Shown in pieces: positions 11,614 to 19,861 of a DNA stretch of 64,000 nt. The stretch comes from Stenotrophomonas pavanii (GTDB lineage: Bacteria > Pseudomonadota > Gammaproteobacteria > Xanthomonadales > Xanthomonadaceae). A program made the translations under genes and the position numbers. How positions within the stretch are numbered: position 1 is the first letter of the stretch; every line of letters starts with the position of its first letter. The stretch is from contig NZ_FNFQ01000005.1 of NCBI RefSeq assembly GCF_900101175.1, forward strand, positions 212,530 through 276,529. The letters are read 5' to 3'. The notes under the pieces are model-generated. The model was not told the origin of the DNA. It saw nothing but the letters and a program-made list of their open reading frames with translations, and made no database searches.

Positions 11614-11629
11614 TGCTCCACGTGGAACC
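11614..11629. other. parS-like centromere site downstream of dnaN
   Basis: TGCTCCACGTGGAACC has one mismatch in the 14-bp core. It lies just outside the dnaN terminator hairpin. Confidence 0.65.
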
Positions 11630-11661
11630 AAAAAAAACGCCCGGGAATATCCCGGGCGTCG
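11629..11661 (-). terminator. Rho-independent terminator of dnaN
   Basis: On the minus strand a CGCCCGGG / CCCGGGCG hairpin with a five-base loop is followed by eight T. It ends about 60 bases past the dnaN stop and implies that recF has its own promoter. Confidence 0.88.
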
Positions 11662-11664
11662 TCT

Positions 11665-11680
11665 GGTTCCACGTGGAACA
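11665..11680. other. parS-like centromere site next to the dnaN stop
   Basis: GGTTCCACGTGGAACA contains a perfect 14-bp core palindrome and lies 10 bases beyond the dnaN stop codon. Confidence 0.75.
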
Positions 11681-11689
11681 GGACCGCTG

Positions 11690-12790
11690 TCAGAGCCGCA
11701 GCGGCATCACCACGTGGCGCGATTTCTCGCTGCTGGATTCACGTACCAGGGCCGAAGAGTTGGAATCGCGCAGCTGGATGATGACTTCCTCATCGCGCAG
11801 GGCCGAAAGGGCATCCAGCAGGTAGTTCACGTTGAAGCCAATCGCCAGGTCGCTGACGGTGGTGTCGGCTTCGATCTCTTCCTGCGCCTCTTCCTGTTCC
11901 GGGTTGTGCGCACTGATCTTCAGGTTGCCCGGCGAGACTTCCACGCGGATGCCGCGGTACTTCTCGTTGGAGAGGATCGCCGCACGCTGCAGCGACGCGC
12001 GCAGCGCCTCGCGATCGACCTTCACTTCGCGGTCGGCACCGATCGGGATCACCGCTTCGTAATCCGGGAAGCGACCGTCGATCAGCTTGGAGGTAAAGGT
12101 GACATCGTCGCGCTTGACGCGGACGTGGCTGCGGCCGACTTCCAGCTCGATCTCGCGATCGCCGCTTTCCAGCAGGCGCTGCAGTTCGGTCACGCCCTTG
12201 CGCGGCACGATGATCTGGCGCTTGGAACCGCTCGGCTTGGCCAGATCGGTTTCACACAGTGCCAGGCGATGGCCATCGGTCGCCACGGTGCGCAGCGCAT
12301 CCCCGCGCAGGTCGAACAGCAGGCCGTTGAGGTAATAGCGCACGTCCTGCTGCGCCATCGCGAACGCGGTGCGCTCGATCAGCTCCTTCAGGGTCGCTTC
12401 GCCGATGGCGACGCGCTCGGTGGCTTCCACTTCATCCACCGACGGGAAGTCGTTCGAAGGCAGCGTGGCCAAGGTGAAACGGCTGCGACCGGCCTGCACG
12501 GTGATCTTGTCACCGGTCTGCGAGACGGTGATCCGGCTGCCGTCGGGCAAGGCGCGGATGATCTCGAACAGCTTGCGGGCGGGAATGGTGGTTTCGCCGT
12601 CCTGGGCATCTTCAACCGCGATCCGCGACACCATCTCCACTTCCAGGTCGGTACCGGTCAGCGACAGCTGGCCGTTCTGCACCTGGACCAGGAAATTGGC
12701 CAGAACCGGAAGGGTCTGGCGGCGTTCGACCACGTTGACGACCTGTGCCAACGGCTTGAGAAAGGCTTCGCGCTGCAGTGTGAAACGCAT
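11690..12790 (-). CDS. dnaN: DNA polymerase III sliding clamp (beta subunit)
   Basis: Ring-shaped clamp that tethers the replicative polymerase. The 366-residue protein starts MRFTLQREAFLKPL and ends PLRL, and has the usual three-domain length. Recognisable segments include VVERRQTLPVLANFLV, IPARKLFEIIRALP, YLNGLLFDL, TDGHRLALCE and the C-terminal VVMPLRL. It lies 275 bases after dnaA, a gap with DnaA boxes, and has its own strong terminator. Confidence 0.97.
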   Translation of the reverse strand: MRFTLQREAFLKPLAQVVNVVERRQTLPVLANFLVQVQNGQLSLTGTDLEVEMVSRIAVEDAQDGETTIPARKLFEIIRALPDGSRITVSQTGDKITVQAGRSRFTLATLPSNDFPSVDEVEATERVAIGEATLKELIERTAFAMAQQDVRYYLNGLLFDLRGDALRTVATDGHRLALCETDLAKPSGSKRQIIVPRKGVTELQRLLESGDREIELEVGRSHVRVKRDDVTFTSKLIDGRFPDYEAVIPIGADREVKVDREALRASLQRAAILSNEKYRGIRVEVSPGNLKISAHNPEQEEAQEEIEADTTVSDLAIGFNVNYLLDALSALRDEEVIIQLRDSNSSALVRESSSEKSRHVVMPLRL

Positions 12791-13065
12791 GTGGTTCCGT
12801 GCCCCTATGCTTTAAAAAATGTGGAATAAATCAAAAGCTTGGTGGTGCTGGTAGAGACAGAATCGCTGGAAAACAATGCTAAGTCTTTGTAATTAAAGGT
12901 ATTTCAGACCTCGAAACCCTCTGCATTACCGACCCCCAAGGGGTGGGGAAAGCTGTGGATAAATCTGCTGCGATTTCAAACGGCATTTTTATCCACAACG
13001 TGTCCCGCGCTTGCTACCGGATTCTGCACCGTTTTGTGCGATGACGCCTCATCGGCATCCGTGCA
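12791..13065. other. dnaA-dnaN intergenic region, most likely oriC core
   Basis: A 275-base gap with two perfect DnaA boxes: TTATCCACA on the minus strand at 12954-12962, and TTATCCACA on the plus strand at 12989-12997. There is also AT-rich sequence at 12810-12835 and 12870-12905. The X. campestris origin has been mapped, as I recall, to the equivalent gap of very similar length, so this is the first candidate for the autonomous origin. The call rests on gene order and boxes only. Confidence 0.65.
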
Positions 13066-14397
13066 TCATTCGCTCAGCTTCCGGATCAGCTTGTCCCAGT
13101 CCTCACGGAGCTTGCCGTCGGTTTCCATCAGGGTCCGGATCTGGCGGCAGGCGTGCAGCACCGTGGTGTGATCGCGACCGGCAAAGGCGTCGCCGATCTC
13201 GGGCAGGCTGTGTTCGGTCAGTTCCTTGGTCAGCGCCATGGCGACCTGACGGGGGCGGGCCAGCGAGCGGGTCCGGCGCTTCGACAGCAGATCCTTGATC
13301 TGCAGGCCGTAGTAGTCGGCAACGGTTTTCTGGATGTTGGGAATGCTGATCGCCTGCTGCTGGGCGCGCAGCAGGTCGCGCAGGGTTTCCTGGGCGAACT
13401 CGGTGGTGATCGCGCGGCCGGTGAAGTTGGCGCGGGCGGTCAGGGTATTCAGCGCGCCCTCGAGGTCGCGCACGTTGGAGCGCATCTTCTTGGCGATCAG
13501 GAACGCAACATCATCGGGAATCTCTGCACCACGTTCGCGTGCCTTGGCCAGCACGATCGCGGCGCGGGTCTCGAAGTCCGGCGGTTCGATCGCGACCGAC
13601 AGGCCCCAGGCAAGACGCGACTTCAGGCGCGCTTCCAGGCCCTCGACTTCGCGTGGATAGCGATCGCAGGTCAGGATGATCTGCTGCTTGCCATCGAACA
13701 ACGCGTTGAAGGTGTGGAAGAACTCTTCCTGCGTGCGGTCCTTGCCGGCGAAGAACTGGATGTCATCGATCAGCAGCGCGTCGACCTGCTGGAACTGGCG
13801 CTTGAACTGATCCATGGTCTTTTCCTGCAGGGCCCGGATCATCGCGCTGAAGAACTGTTCCGAACGCAGGTACAGCACCTTCGCACCTGGATTGGCCTGG
13901 CGCATGGCGTTGCCGGCGGCGAACATCAGGTGGGTCTTGCCCAGGCCGGTGCCTCCGTACAGCAGCAGCGGGTTGTGCGCGCGATCGCCCGGTTTCTGCG
14001 CTGCCTGGAAGGCAGCAGCCAGACCCAGCTGGTTGCTGCGGCCTTCAACGAAGTTGGCGAACGTGTAGTGGCTGTCCAGATTGCCGGCGAACGGCACCTG
14101 CGGCTCACTGGCGATGTGCGCCGACGGCGCGGAAACGGCCGCGTTCTGCGCTTCCACCGGCCGTGGGCGCGAGCCGATTTCAAGAAAAACGTCGCTGAAG
14201 CCGGCGAAATGGGCCAGCAGCTCGCGGATACGGGCCAGGTACAGCTCGCGTACCTGGTCGACGATGAAGGCATTCGGTGCATACAGCACCAGGCTGTCCG
14301 CGCGCAGATCGGCCTGCAGCGGCTTCAACCAGGTGTGAACGTCTTCCGGCGGGAACTCCGCTTCAAGGCGCTCGAGACTACGGGACCAGGCATCCAT
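13066..14397 (-). CDS. dnaA: Chromosomal replication initiator DnaA
   Basis: ATP-dependent initiator that binds TTATNCACA boxes and opens oriC. The start at 14397 ([15 protein letters not shown]) is chosen because it matches the Xanthomonas N-terminus; a TTG two codons earlier is possible. It is 443 residues long. Domain I covers about 1-80. The AAA+ domain has Walker [10 protein letters not shown] near residue 143 and Walker [13 protein letters not shown]. Domain IV carries the box-binding signature [16 protein letters not shown] near residues 405-420. A DnaA box lies upstream of its start, consistent with self-regulation. Confidence 0.98.
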   Translation of the reverse strand: MDAWSRSLERLEAEFPPEDVHTWLKPLQADLRADSLVLYAPNAFIVDQVRELYLARIRELLAHFAGFSDVFLEIGSRPRPVEAQNAAVSAPSAHIASEPQVPFAGNLDSHYTFANFVEGRSNQLGLAAAFQAAQKPGDRAHNPLLLYGGTGLGKTHLMFAAGNAMRQANPGAKVLYLRSEQFFSAMIRALQEKTMDQFKRQFQQVDALLIDDIQFFAGKDRTQEEFFHTFNALFDGKQQIILTCDRYPREVEGLEARLKSRLAWGLSVAIEPPDFETRAAIVLAKARERGAEIPDDVAFLIAKKMRSNVRDLEGALNTLTARANFTGRAITTEFAQETLRDLLRAQQQAISIPNIQKTVADYYGLQIKDLLSKRRTRSLARPRQVAMALTKELTEHSLPEIGDAFAGRDHTTVLHACRQIRTLMETDGKLREDWDKLIRKLSE

Positions 14398-14652
14398 CAG
14401 CAATAATCGTCCGGTGGCCGGGGCATGGACGCGACAAGGCGCCCAGACACAGGCCGGAAAGGGGGGAAATGGATGGCTCAGACTACCACCGAGCGCCCGC
14501 CTTCGGAATGCTTGTCCCCTACTTATTCACAAAAACATCCACAGCTATTGCACAGCCCGGTGAATTCGCGTAGCTGTCAGGGCTTGACGCGGGGCAGGGT
14601 ACCTCTCTAGAATTTCCGGTTCTTTCCGTCCCATTCATACGAGAGGCCCCCA
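14398..14652. promoter_or_regulatory. Divergent dnaA-rpmH control region with DnaA boxes
   Basis: The 255-base gap between divergent dnaA and rpmH holds a perfect DnaA box TTATTCACA (14523-14531) and a weaker ACATCCACA (14535-14543). These are placed to control dnaA transcription or to add to the origin. In pseudomonads the equivalent gap also carries origin activity. Confidence 0.65.
14584..14613 (+). promoter_or_regulatory. Sigma70 promoter of rpmH
   Basis: TTGACG (14584-14589), an 18-base spacer and TAGAAT (14608-14613), placed 40 bases upstream of the rpmH start. GAGAGG gives the ribosome-binding site. Confidence 0.8.
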
Positions 14653-14793
14653 ATGGCCACGAAGCGCACCTACCAGCCCAGCAACCTCAAGCGTAAGCGC
14701 GACCACGGCTTCCGTGCCCGTATGAAGACCGCTGACGGCCGCAAGATCCTGTCGCGTCGCCGCGCCAAGGGCCGCAAAGTCCTGAGCGCCTGA
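14653..14793 (+). CDS. rpmH: 50S ribosomal protein L34
   Basis: A 46-residue, very basic protein ([20 protein letters not shown], ending [12 protein letters not shown]), full length for L34 of the large ribosomal subunit. A GAGAGG ribosome-binding site lies about 7 bases before the ATG. First gene of the rpmH-rnpA-yidC operon; rnpA follows after 5 bases. Confidence 0.98.
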   Translation: MATKRTYQPSNLKRKRDHGFRARMKTADGRKILSRRRAKGRKVLSA

Positions 14794-14798
14794 TTGCC

Positions 14799-15293
14799 AT
14801 GCCGCACCTCGCGGCAGACGCAATCCCTTCGACAGTGAATACTGCAGACCCGCGCAAGCGATTCCCTCGCTCTGCGCGGGTTCGCACGCGTGCCGAATAT
14901 TCAACGGTCTTCAACGGCGCCCGCCGTGTGTCCGATCCGCTGATGACCCTGCACTGGCTGCCGGCTGACCGGCCGGCCAGGCTGGGTCTGGCGGTTTCCC
15001 GCAAGGTCGATCCGAACGCCGTGGGGCGTAACCGGATCAAGCGCGTCCTGCGCGACATCCTGCGTCAGACACGTACCGAAATCCAGCCAGGCGACTTCGT
15101 CGTCGTGGCCCGTAGTGCTGCGCGTTCCGCCAGCAACGACGAGATCCGCCAGGCCTTCCTGCGCCTGCTGCGTCGCCTGCGTGCATTGCCCGCGCCGGGC
15201 GTGGACGGCACAATGCCGCCGCCTGATGGCATCGCAACTCCTTCTTTGACCGAGCCGGCATCGCGTCCCGGCCCCGCCGAGCCTGTCCGCTGA
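14799..15293 (+). CDS. rnpA: Ribonuclease P protein component
   Basis: Protein subunit of RNase P, which matures tRNA 5' ends. The core is typical: [38 protein letters not shown] and the RNR motif with [14 protein letters not shown]. An extension of about 20 residues precedes the core, so a GTG at 14835 ([10 protein letters not shown] follows) is a possible alternative start. The protein is 164 residues with a proline-rich tail. Its TGA overlaps the ATG of yidC by one base, so the small yidD gene usually found here is absent. Confidence 0.93.
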   Translation: MPHLAADAIPSTVNTADPRKRFPRSARVRTRAEYSTVFNGARRVSDPLMTLHWLPADRPARLGLAVSRKVDPNAVGRNRIKRVLRDILRQTRTEIQPGDFVVVARSAARSASNDEIRQAFLRLLRRLRALPAPGVDGTMPPPDGIATPSLTEPASRPGPAEPVR

Positions 15294-17008
15294 TGAACCA
15301 GACCCGCGTATTCCTCATTTTTGCCTGGCTGATGGTGGCCGTGCTGCTGTGGATGGAGTGGAGCCGTGAAAAGGCTGCCCCCACCCCGGCACCGACGACC
15401 ACGTCGGCCCCGGCCGCCGCACAGAGCGTTCCGGGCGCGACCCCGGGCAGCATCCCCAGCGCCCAGGTCCCGGGTGCCCCCGGCCAGGCGGCGGTGCAGG
15501 CGCAGGCCAGTGCGACCCCGGCCAGCCAGCGCGTGACCGTCACCACCGACGTGCTGCGCCTGGTGCTCGATGGCGGCCGCGTGCTCGACGCCGAGCTGCT
15601 GCAGTTCCCGCAGACCAAGGACGAAGGCAGCCCGCCGGTACGCCTGCTGACCGAGGACCCCGCGCATCCGTACAGCGCGATCAGTGGTTGGGCCAGCGAG
15701 GACAAGAACACCCCCGTTCCCGGCGCTGACGGCTTCAAGCTGGTGGGCGACACCAAGGACTTCGTGCTGGCCAAGGGCCAGAACGAGCTGCAGATCCCGT
15801 TCGTGTGGACCGCTGACAACGGCGTGACCATCAAGCGCACCCTGACCGTCTCGCGCAACGAGTACGCCGTGCGCTTCAAGGATGAAGTCAGCAACGCCGG
15901 CACCGCACCGTGGAACGGTTACGTCTACCGCACCCTGGACCGTACCCCGACCATCCTGTCGCGGAGCATGACCAACCCGGATTCCTTCAGCTTCAACGGC
16001 GCCACCTGGTACGACAACGACAAGAAGTACCAGCGTCGTGCGTTCAAGGACTACCTGGAAGACGGCACGCTGAACCAGAACATCACCGGCGGCTGGCTGG
16101 CGATGCTGCAGCACCACTTCTTCACCGCCTGGATTCCGCAGAAGGACCAGACCGCGCACTACGTGCTGTCGCAGGTGGCCGGTCGTGACCTGATCGAAGC
16201 GCGTGGCCCGGCCTTCACCCTGGCCCCGGGCCAGTCCACCAGCACCGAGGCCCGCCTGTGGGTCGGCCCGAAGCTGGTCAACCTGATCGCCAAGGAAGAC
16301 GTGCCGGGCCTGGACCGCGTGGTCGACTACAGCCGCTTCTCGATGATGGCGGTGATCGGCCAGGGCCTGTTCTGGGTGCTGAACCAGGTGCACAAGCTGG
16401 TCGGCAACTGGGGCTGGGCGATTGTCGGCCTGGTGGTGCTGCTGAAGCTGGTGCTGTACCCGCTGTCGGCGACCCAGTACAAGAGCGGCGCGAAGATGCG
16501 TCGTTTCCAGCCGCGCATCGCGCAGTTGAAGGAACGCTATGGCGATGACCGCCAGAAGTTCCAGACCGCGATGATGGAGCTGTACAAGAAGGAAAAGATC
16601 AATCCGATGGGCGGCTGCCTGCCGATCCTCATCCAGATGCCGATCTTCTTCGCCCTGTACTGGGTGCTGGTGGAATCGGTCGAACTGCGCCAGGCGCCCT
16701 GGTTCGGCTGGATCCAGGACCTGACTGCACGCGACCCGTACTTCATCCTGCCGGTGATCAACGTGGCGGTGATGTGGTTCACCCAGAAGCTGACCCCGGC
16801 GCCGGGCATGGACCCGATGCAGCAGAAGATGATGCAGTTCATGCCGCTGGTGTTCGGCGTCATGATGGCCTTCATGCCGTCCGGCCTGGTCCTGTACTGG
16901 GTGGTCAACGGCGGCCTGGGCCTGCTGCAGCAGTGGTGGATGACCAAGCGCCATGGCGGCGAGCCGGTGGCGGCCACGACCGCGCCGGCCCCGGTCAAGA
17001 AGAAGTAA
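15293..17008 (+). CDS. yidC: Membrane protein insertase YidC
   Basis: Inserts and folds inner-membrane proteins, alone or with SecYEG. The 571-residue protein has the gammaproteobacterial layout. There is an N-terminal helix ([19 protein letters not shown]), an Ala/Pro/Thr-rich linker to about residue 80, a periplasmic beta domain to about 340, and the conserved five-helix core ([41 protein letters not shown]). It ends with a short basic tail, KKK. Translation is coupled to rnpA by the TGATG overlap. A terminator follows. Confidence 0.98.
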   Translation: MNQTRVFLIFAWLMVAVLLWMEWSREKAAPTPAPTTTSAPAAAQSVPGATPGSIPSAQVPGAPGQAAVQAQASATPASQRVTVTTDVLRLVLDGGRVLDAELLQFPQTKDEGSPPVRLLTEDPAHPYSAISGWASEDKNTPVPGADGFKLVGDTKDFVLAKGQNELQIPFVWTADNGVTIKRTLTVSRNEYAVRFKDEVSNAGTAPWNGYVYRTLDRTPTILSRSMTNPDSFSFNGATWYDNDKKYQRRAFKDYLEDGTLNQNITGGWLAMLQHHFFTAWIPQKDQTAHYVLSQVAGRDLIEARGPAFTLAPGQSTSTEARLWVGPKLVNLIAKEDVPGLDRVVDYSRFSMMAVIGQGLFWVLNQVHKLVGNWGWAIVGLVVLLKLVLYPLSATQYKSGAKMRRFQPRIAQLKERYGDDRQKFQTAMMELYKKEKINPMGGCLPILIQMPIFFALYWVLVESVELRQAPWFGWIQDLTARDPYFILPVINVAVMWFTQKLTPAPGMDPMQQKMMQFMPLVFGVMMAFMPSGLVLYWVVNGGLGLLQQWWMTKRHGGEPVAATTAPAPVKKK

Positions 17009-17032
17009 TCCCGACCGCAGGTCACCTGCTTT

Positions 17033-17089
17033 GTAGAGTCGACTGTTAGTCGACTGGCGGACGAGCAGTCGACTAACAGTCGACTCTAC
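17033..17089. repeat. Long GTCGACT palindrome between yidC and the caspase-like gene
   Basis: Two 23-base arms (17033-17055 and 17067-17089) are exactly complementary around an 11-base loop. Each arm starts GTAGAGTCGACTG and holds the unit AGTCGACT twice. It resembles GTAGAG-type REP elements of xanthomonads; a relative with other inner bases is at 26275. Confidence 0.85.
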
Positions 17090-17106
17090 CGCCCCGATCG
17101 ACGCGA

Positions 17107-17132
17107 GAAGCCCGCCGCAAGGCGGGCTTTTC
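17107..17132 (+). terminator. Rho-independent terminator after yidC
   Basis: An AAGCCCGCC / GGCGGGCTT hairpin with a GCAA loop is followed by TTTTC. It closes the rpmH-rnpA-yidC operon. Confidence 0.85.
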
Positions 17133-17185
17133 GCATGCGGCGGTAGAATCGCCTGCACACCGTTCCTCCCACCTTCGAGTCCGCC

Positions 17186-19858
17186 ATGCCGCGTGCGTCG
17201 TCGTTCCGCCTGTTCCTGCCCTCGCTGTTGTTGACCCTGGTTGTTGCCGGCTGTGGCGACCAGGACGCGAAGGCGCCGGCGACCACCGTCACCCAGGCGA
17301 GCGCGCGGGCCGCGGCCGCCGCCGATCCCGCGGCCGCACCGTTGCTGGCGGCCCTGCAGAAACAGCTCGACGGCTACCGCCGGATCATCGTGCTGCTGGC
17401 CGACGAGGCGCAGCAGTCGGCCGCCGACCGCGGCACTTCCACGCGCGTGGGCCAGCAGCTGTTCCACGATGGCCTGGAACAGCGCACGGCCATCGCCGCG
17501 CAGTTCGACACGCTGCTGCGCGGCGGCAGCCCGCAACGCTTCGCCACGCTCGGCACGGTGCTGGACTACATCGAGTCCGCGCCGGAGCTGTTCGACGCCG
17601 ACCGCCTGGCCTTCCGCGAAGTGCTGCGTGATCTGCATGAGCGTGTCGGTACCGATTCCTCGCTGCCGGCGGTGAAGCTGCACCAGCGCATCGGCGAGGA
17701 CCTGGAAGCGCTCGATGAGATCGAGCGCAACTACAACCAGGAACTGACCCGCATCTTCAGCCGCTTCGAGCGCACCCGCGCCATCGAGCTCAAGCGCGAG
17801 AAGTGGGACGATTACATCGCCCACCTGCACAGGGACTACAGCCGCGAAGCGATCCTGCGCGACTACGGGGTGATCGAGCCCTACCCGATGTCGATGAAGG
17901 ACAGCGACCGTGAGATCTTCGGCCGCGACCTGCCGGCCAAGACGGTGGTGCTGACCTTCGACGATGGCCCGCACAAGGCCTACACCGACGAAGTAGTGGC
18001 CATCCTCAAGCGCTACGACGTGCCGGGCGTGTTCTTCGAGGTGGGCCGCAACCTGGGCAAGGTCGAGGCCGATGGCAAGGTCAGCCTCGGGCCGATGGCG
18101 AAGATCAGCCGCAACCTGATGGAAGAAGGCTATGCGGTGGGCAACCACAGCCTGACCCACGCCCAGCTGTCGCGCACCACCGGCGACGCGCTGCGCCAGC
18201 AGGTGCTCGACACCGACACGCTGCTGAAGGACGTCGACAGCAAGCGCGCGCCGCTGTTCCGCTTCCCGTATGGCGCGCGCAATGCTGAAGGCCTGCAGCT
18301 GCTCAACGAGGCCGGGCTGAAGTCGATCATGTGGAACATCGACTCGATGGACTGGGCCGACCCGGTGCCGGAGTCGATCGTGCAGCGCGTGCTGGACCAG
18401 GTGAACAAGGAACAGCGCGGCATCATCCTGTTCCATGACATCCACGATCGTGCAGTGAAGGCACTGCCGCAGATCCTCGACCGGCTGATCGCCGATGGCT
18501 ACCAGTTCGCCGGCTGGAACGGCCGCGACTTCACTGTCGCCCGTGCGCGCAAGGGCGATACCGGTGCCGCCACCGTCACCACCGGCTACGAGAAGTCGTG
18601 GGCGATCGTGGTCGGCATCGACAACTACGCCAAATGGCCGAAGCTGGAATACGCCAGCCACGATGCGCAGGCGGTGGCCGATACCCTCACCGGGCAGTTC
18701 GGCTTCCCGTCCTCGCAGGTGATCGTGCTGAAGAACGAGCAGGCCACCCGCAACAACATCCTGGCCGCGTTCCACGACCGCCTGGCCGATGACCGCACCG
18801 GCAAGAACGACCGCGTGTTCGTGTTCTTCGCCGGCCATGGCGCGACCCGCCAGCTGGCCTCCGGGCGCGATCTCGGCTACATCATCCCGGTCGATTCGGA
18901 TCCGAAGGAATTCGCCACCGACGCCATCGCGATGACCGACATCCAGAACATCGCCGAGAGCATGCAGGCCAAGCACGTGATGTTCGTGATGGACGCCTGC
19001 TACAGCGGCCTGGGCCTGACCCGCGGTGGCCCCTCGTCCTCATCGTTCCTGCGCGAGAACGCGCGTCGCAGCGCGCGGCAGATGCTGACCGCCGGTGGTG
19101 CCGACCAGCAGGTGGCCGACGCCGGCCCGAACGGCCACTCGGTGTTCACCTGGGTGCTGCTGCAGGCACTGGCCGGCAAGGGGGACCTCAACGGCGACGG
19201 CCTGATCACCGGTACCGAGCTGGCCGCCTATGTGGCGCCGGCCGTGTCGGCGGTCTCGCACCAGACCCCGGCCTTCGGCAGCCTGCCCGGTTCGCAGGGC
19301 GGCGAGTTCGTGTTCCAGGTGCCGGACAGCCAGGAATTCCTCAACGCCGGCACACGCCAGCTGACCGCCGATGCGATCGCGTTGAACAACAAGGTGGATG
19401 CTGCCAGCGAGGCCAAGGACAGCCAGGCACCGGTGACCGTGGCTGACCTGCAGGGCGGCAAGGCCAAGCTGGTGGTGCCCACCGCCGGTCCGGCCTCCGA
19501 CCGCCAGCGCGCGCAGCAGGCCAACGACCGTGGCCTGCAGCTGTATCGCGAGAAGCAGTACGACGAGGCGGCCGCGCAGTTCACCGAAGCGCTGAAGCTG
19601 CGTCCTGATTTTGCCCAGGCGGCCAACAACCTCGGCTTCGTCTACTACCGCCAGCAGCGCTATGCAGAAGCTGCGCGCTGGCTGGAGAACACGCTGAAGA
19701 TCGACCCGTCGCGCGCCGTGGCCCACCTGAACCTGGGCGATGCCTACTTCAACGCCGGCGACAAGGCCAAGGCCAGGCAGGCCTACACCACCTACCTGGC
19801 ACTGCAGCCGCAGGGCAGCGGTGCGGCCCAGGCGCGCGCGCAGCTGGAGAAACTCTGA
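17186..19858 (+). CDS. Lipoprotein fusing polysaccharide deacetylase, caspase-like (C14) protease and TPRs
   Basis: An 890-residue exported protein with an uncommon fusion. Residues 1-22 are a lipoprotein signal with lipobox VVAGC. Residues 30-235 are helical with no motif I recognise. A NodB-type deacetylase domain (about 245-435) has TFDDGP (Asp259-Asp260), the metal-binding NHSLTH (His321, His325), RFPYGAR and LFHDIH. A caspase-like domain (about 470-705) begins WAIVVGIDNY and carries the catalytic pair His551 in FFAGHG and Cys605 in DACYSG. TPRs occupy 775-890. Both catalytic sets look intact. It probably removes acetyl groups from a cell-wall or capsule sugar and cleaves a protein. It lies after the yidC terminator, and mnmE starts 3 bases after its stop. 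Substrates are unknown. Confidence 0.88.
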   Translation: MPRASSFRLFLPSLLLTLVVAGCGDQDAKAPATTVTQASARAAAAADPAAAPLLAALQKQLDGYRRIIVLLADEAQQSAADRGTSTRVGQQLFHDGLEQRTAIAAQFDTLLRGGSPQRFATLGTVLDYIESAPELFDADRLAFREVLRDLHERVGTDSSLPAVKLHQRIGEDLEALDEIERNYNQELTRIFSRFERTRAIELKREKWDDYIAHLHRDYSREAILRDYGVIEPYPMSMKDSDREIFGRDLPAKTVVLTFDDGPHKAYTDEVVAILKRYDVPGVFFEVGRNLGKVEADGKVSLGPMAKISRNLMEEGYAVGNHSLTHAQLSRTTGDALRQQVLDTDTLLKDVDSKRAPLFRFPYGARNAEGLQLLNEAGLKSIMWNIDSMDWADPVPESIVQRVLDQVNKEQRGIILFHDIHDRAVKALPQILDRLIADGYQFAGWNGRDFTVARARKGDTGAATVTTGYEKSWAIVVGIDNYAKWPKLEYASHDAQAVADTLTGQFGFPSSQVIVLKNEQATRNNILAAFHDRLADDRTGKNDRVFVFFAGHGATRQLASGRDLGYIIPVDSDPKEFATDAIAMTDIQNIAESMQAKHVMFVMDACYSGLGLTRGGPSSSSFLRENARRSARQMLTAGGADQQVADAGPNGHSVFTWVLLQALAGKGDLNGDGLITGTELAAYVAPAVSAVSHQTPAFGSLPGSQGGEFVFQVPDSQEFLNAGTRQLTADAIALNNKVDAASEAKDSQAPVTVADLQGGKAKLVVPTAGPASDRQRAQQANDRGLQLYREKQYDEAAAQFTEALKLRPDFAQAANNLGFVYYRQQRYAEAARWLENTLKIDPSRAVAHLNLGDAYFNAGDKAKARQAYTTYLALQPQGSGAAQARAQLEKL

Positions 19859-19861
19859 GCG

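Larger units (their letters stand above)
10741..11689. other. Long recF-dnaN intergenic region, candidate origin component
   Basis: This 949-base gap holds no convincing gene. It contains a DnaA-box cluster (11096-11187) and an AT-rich stretch at about 11231-11275 (CTAAAAAGATCTTTTAAATC and following). It also holds two parS sites (11614, 11665) and the dnaN terminator. Short frames between 11293 and 11672 were judged random. The layout of DnaA boxes next to AT-rich DNA resembles a replication origin or a DnaA-binding reservoir. Confidence 0.6.

Noticed and set aside
11293..11672. Short minus-strand frames in the recF-dnaN gap
   Set aside because: No ribosome-binding site, no family, and they cross the dnaN terminator and parS sites.
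15065..18976. A 1303-codon open frame on the minus strand
   Set aside because: It lies opposite rnpA, yidC and the caspase-like gene and has the same antisense composition with no domain.
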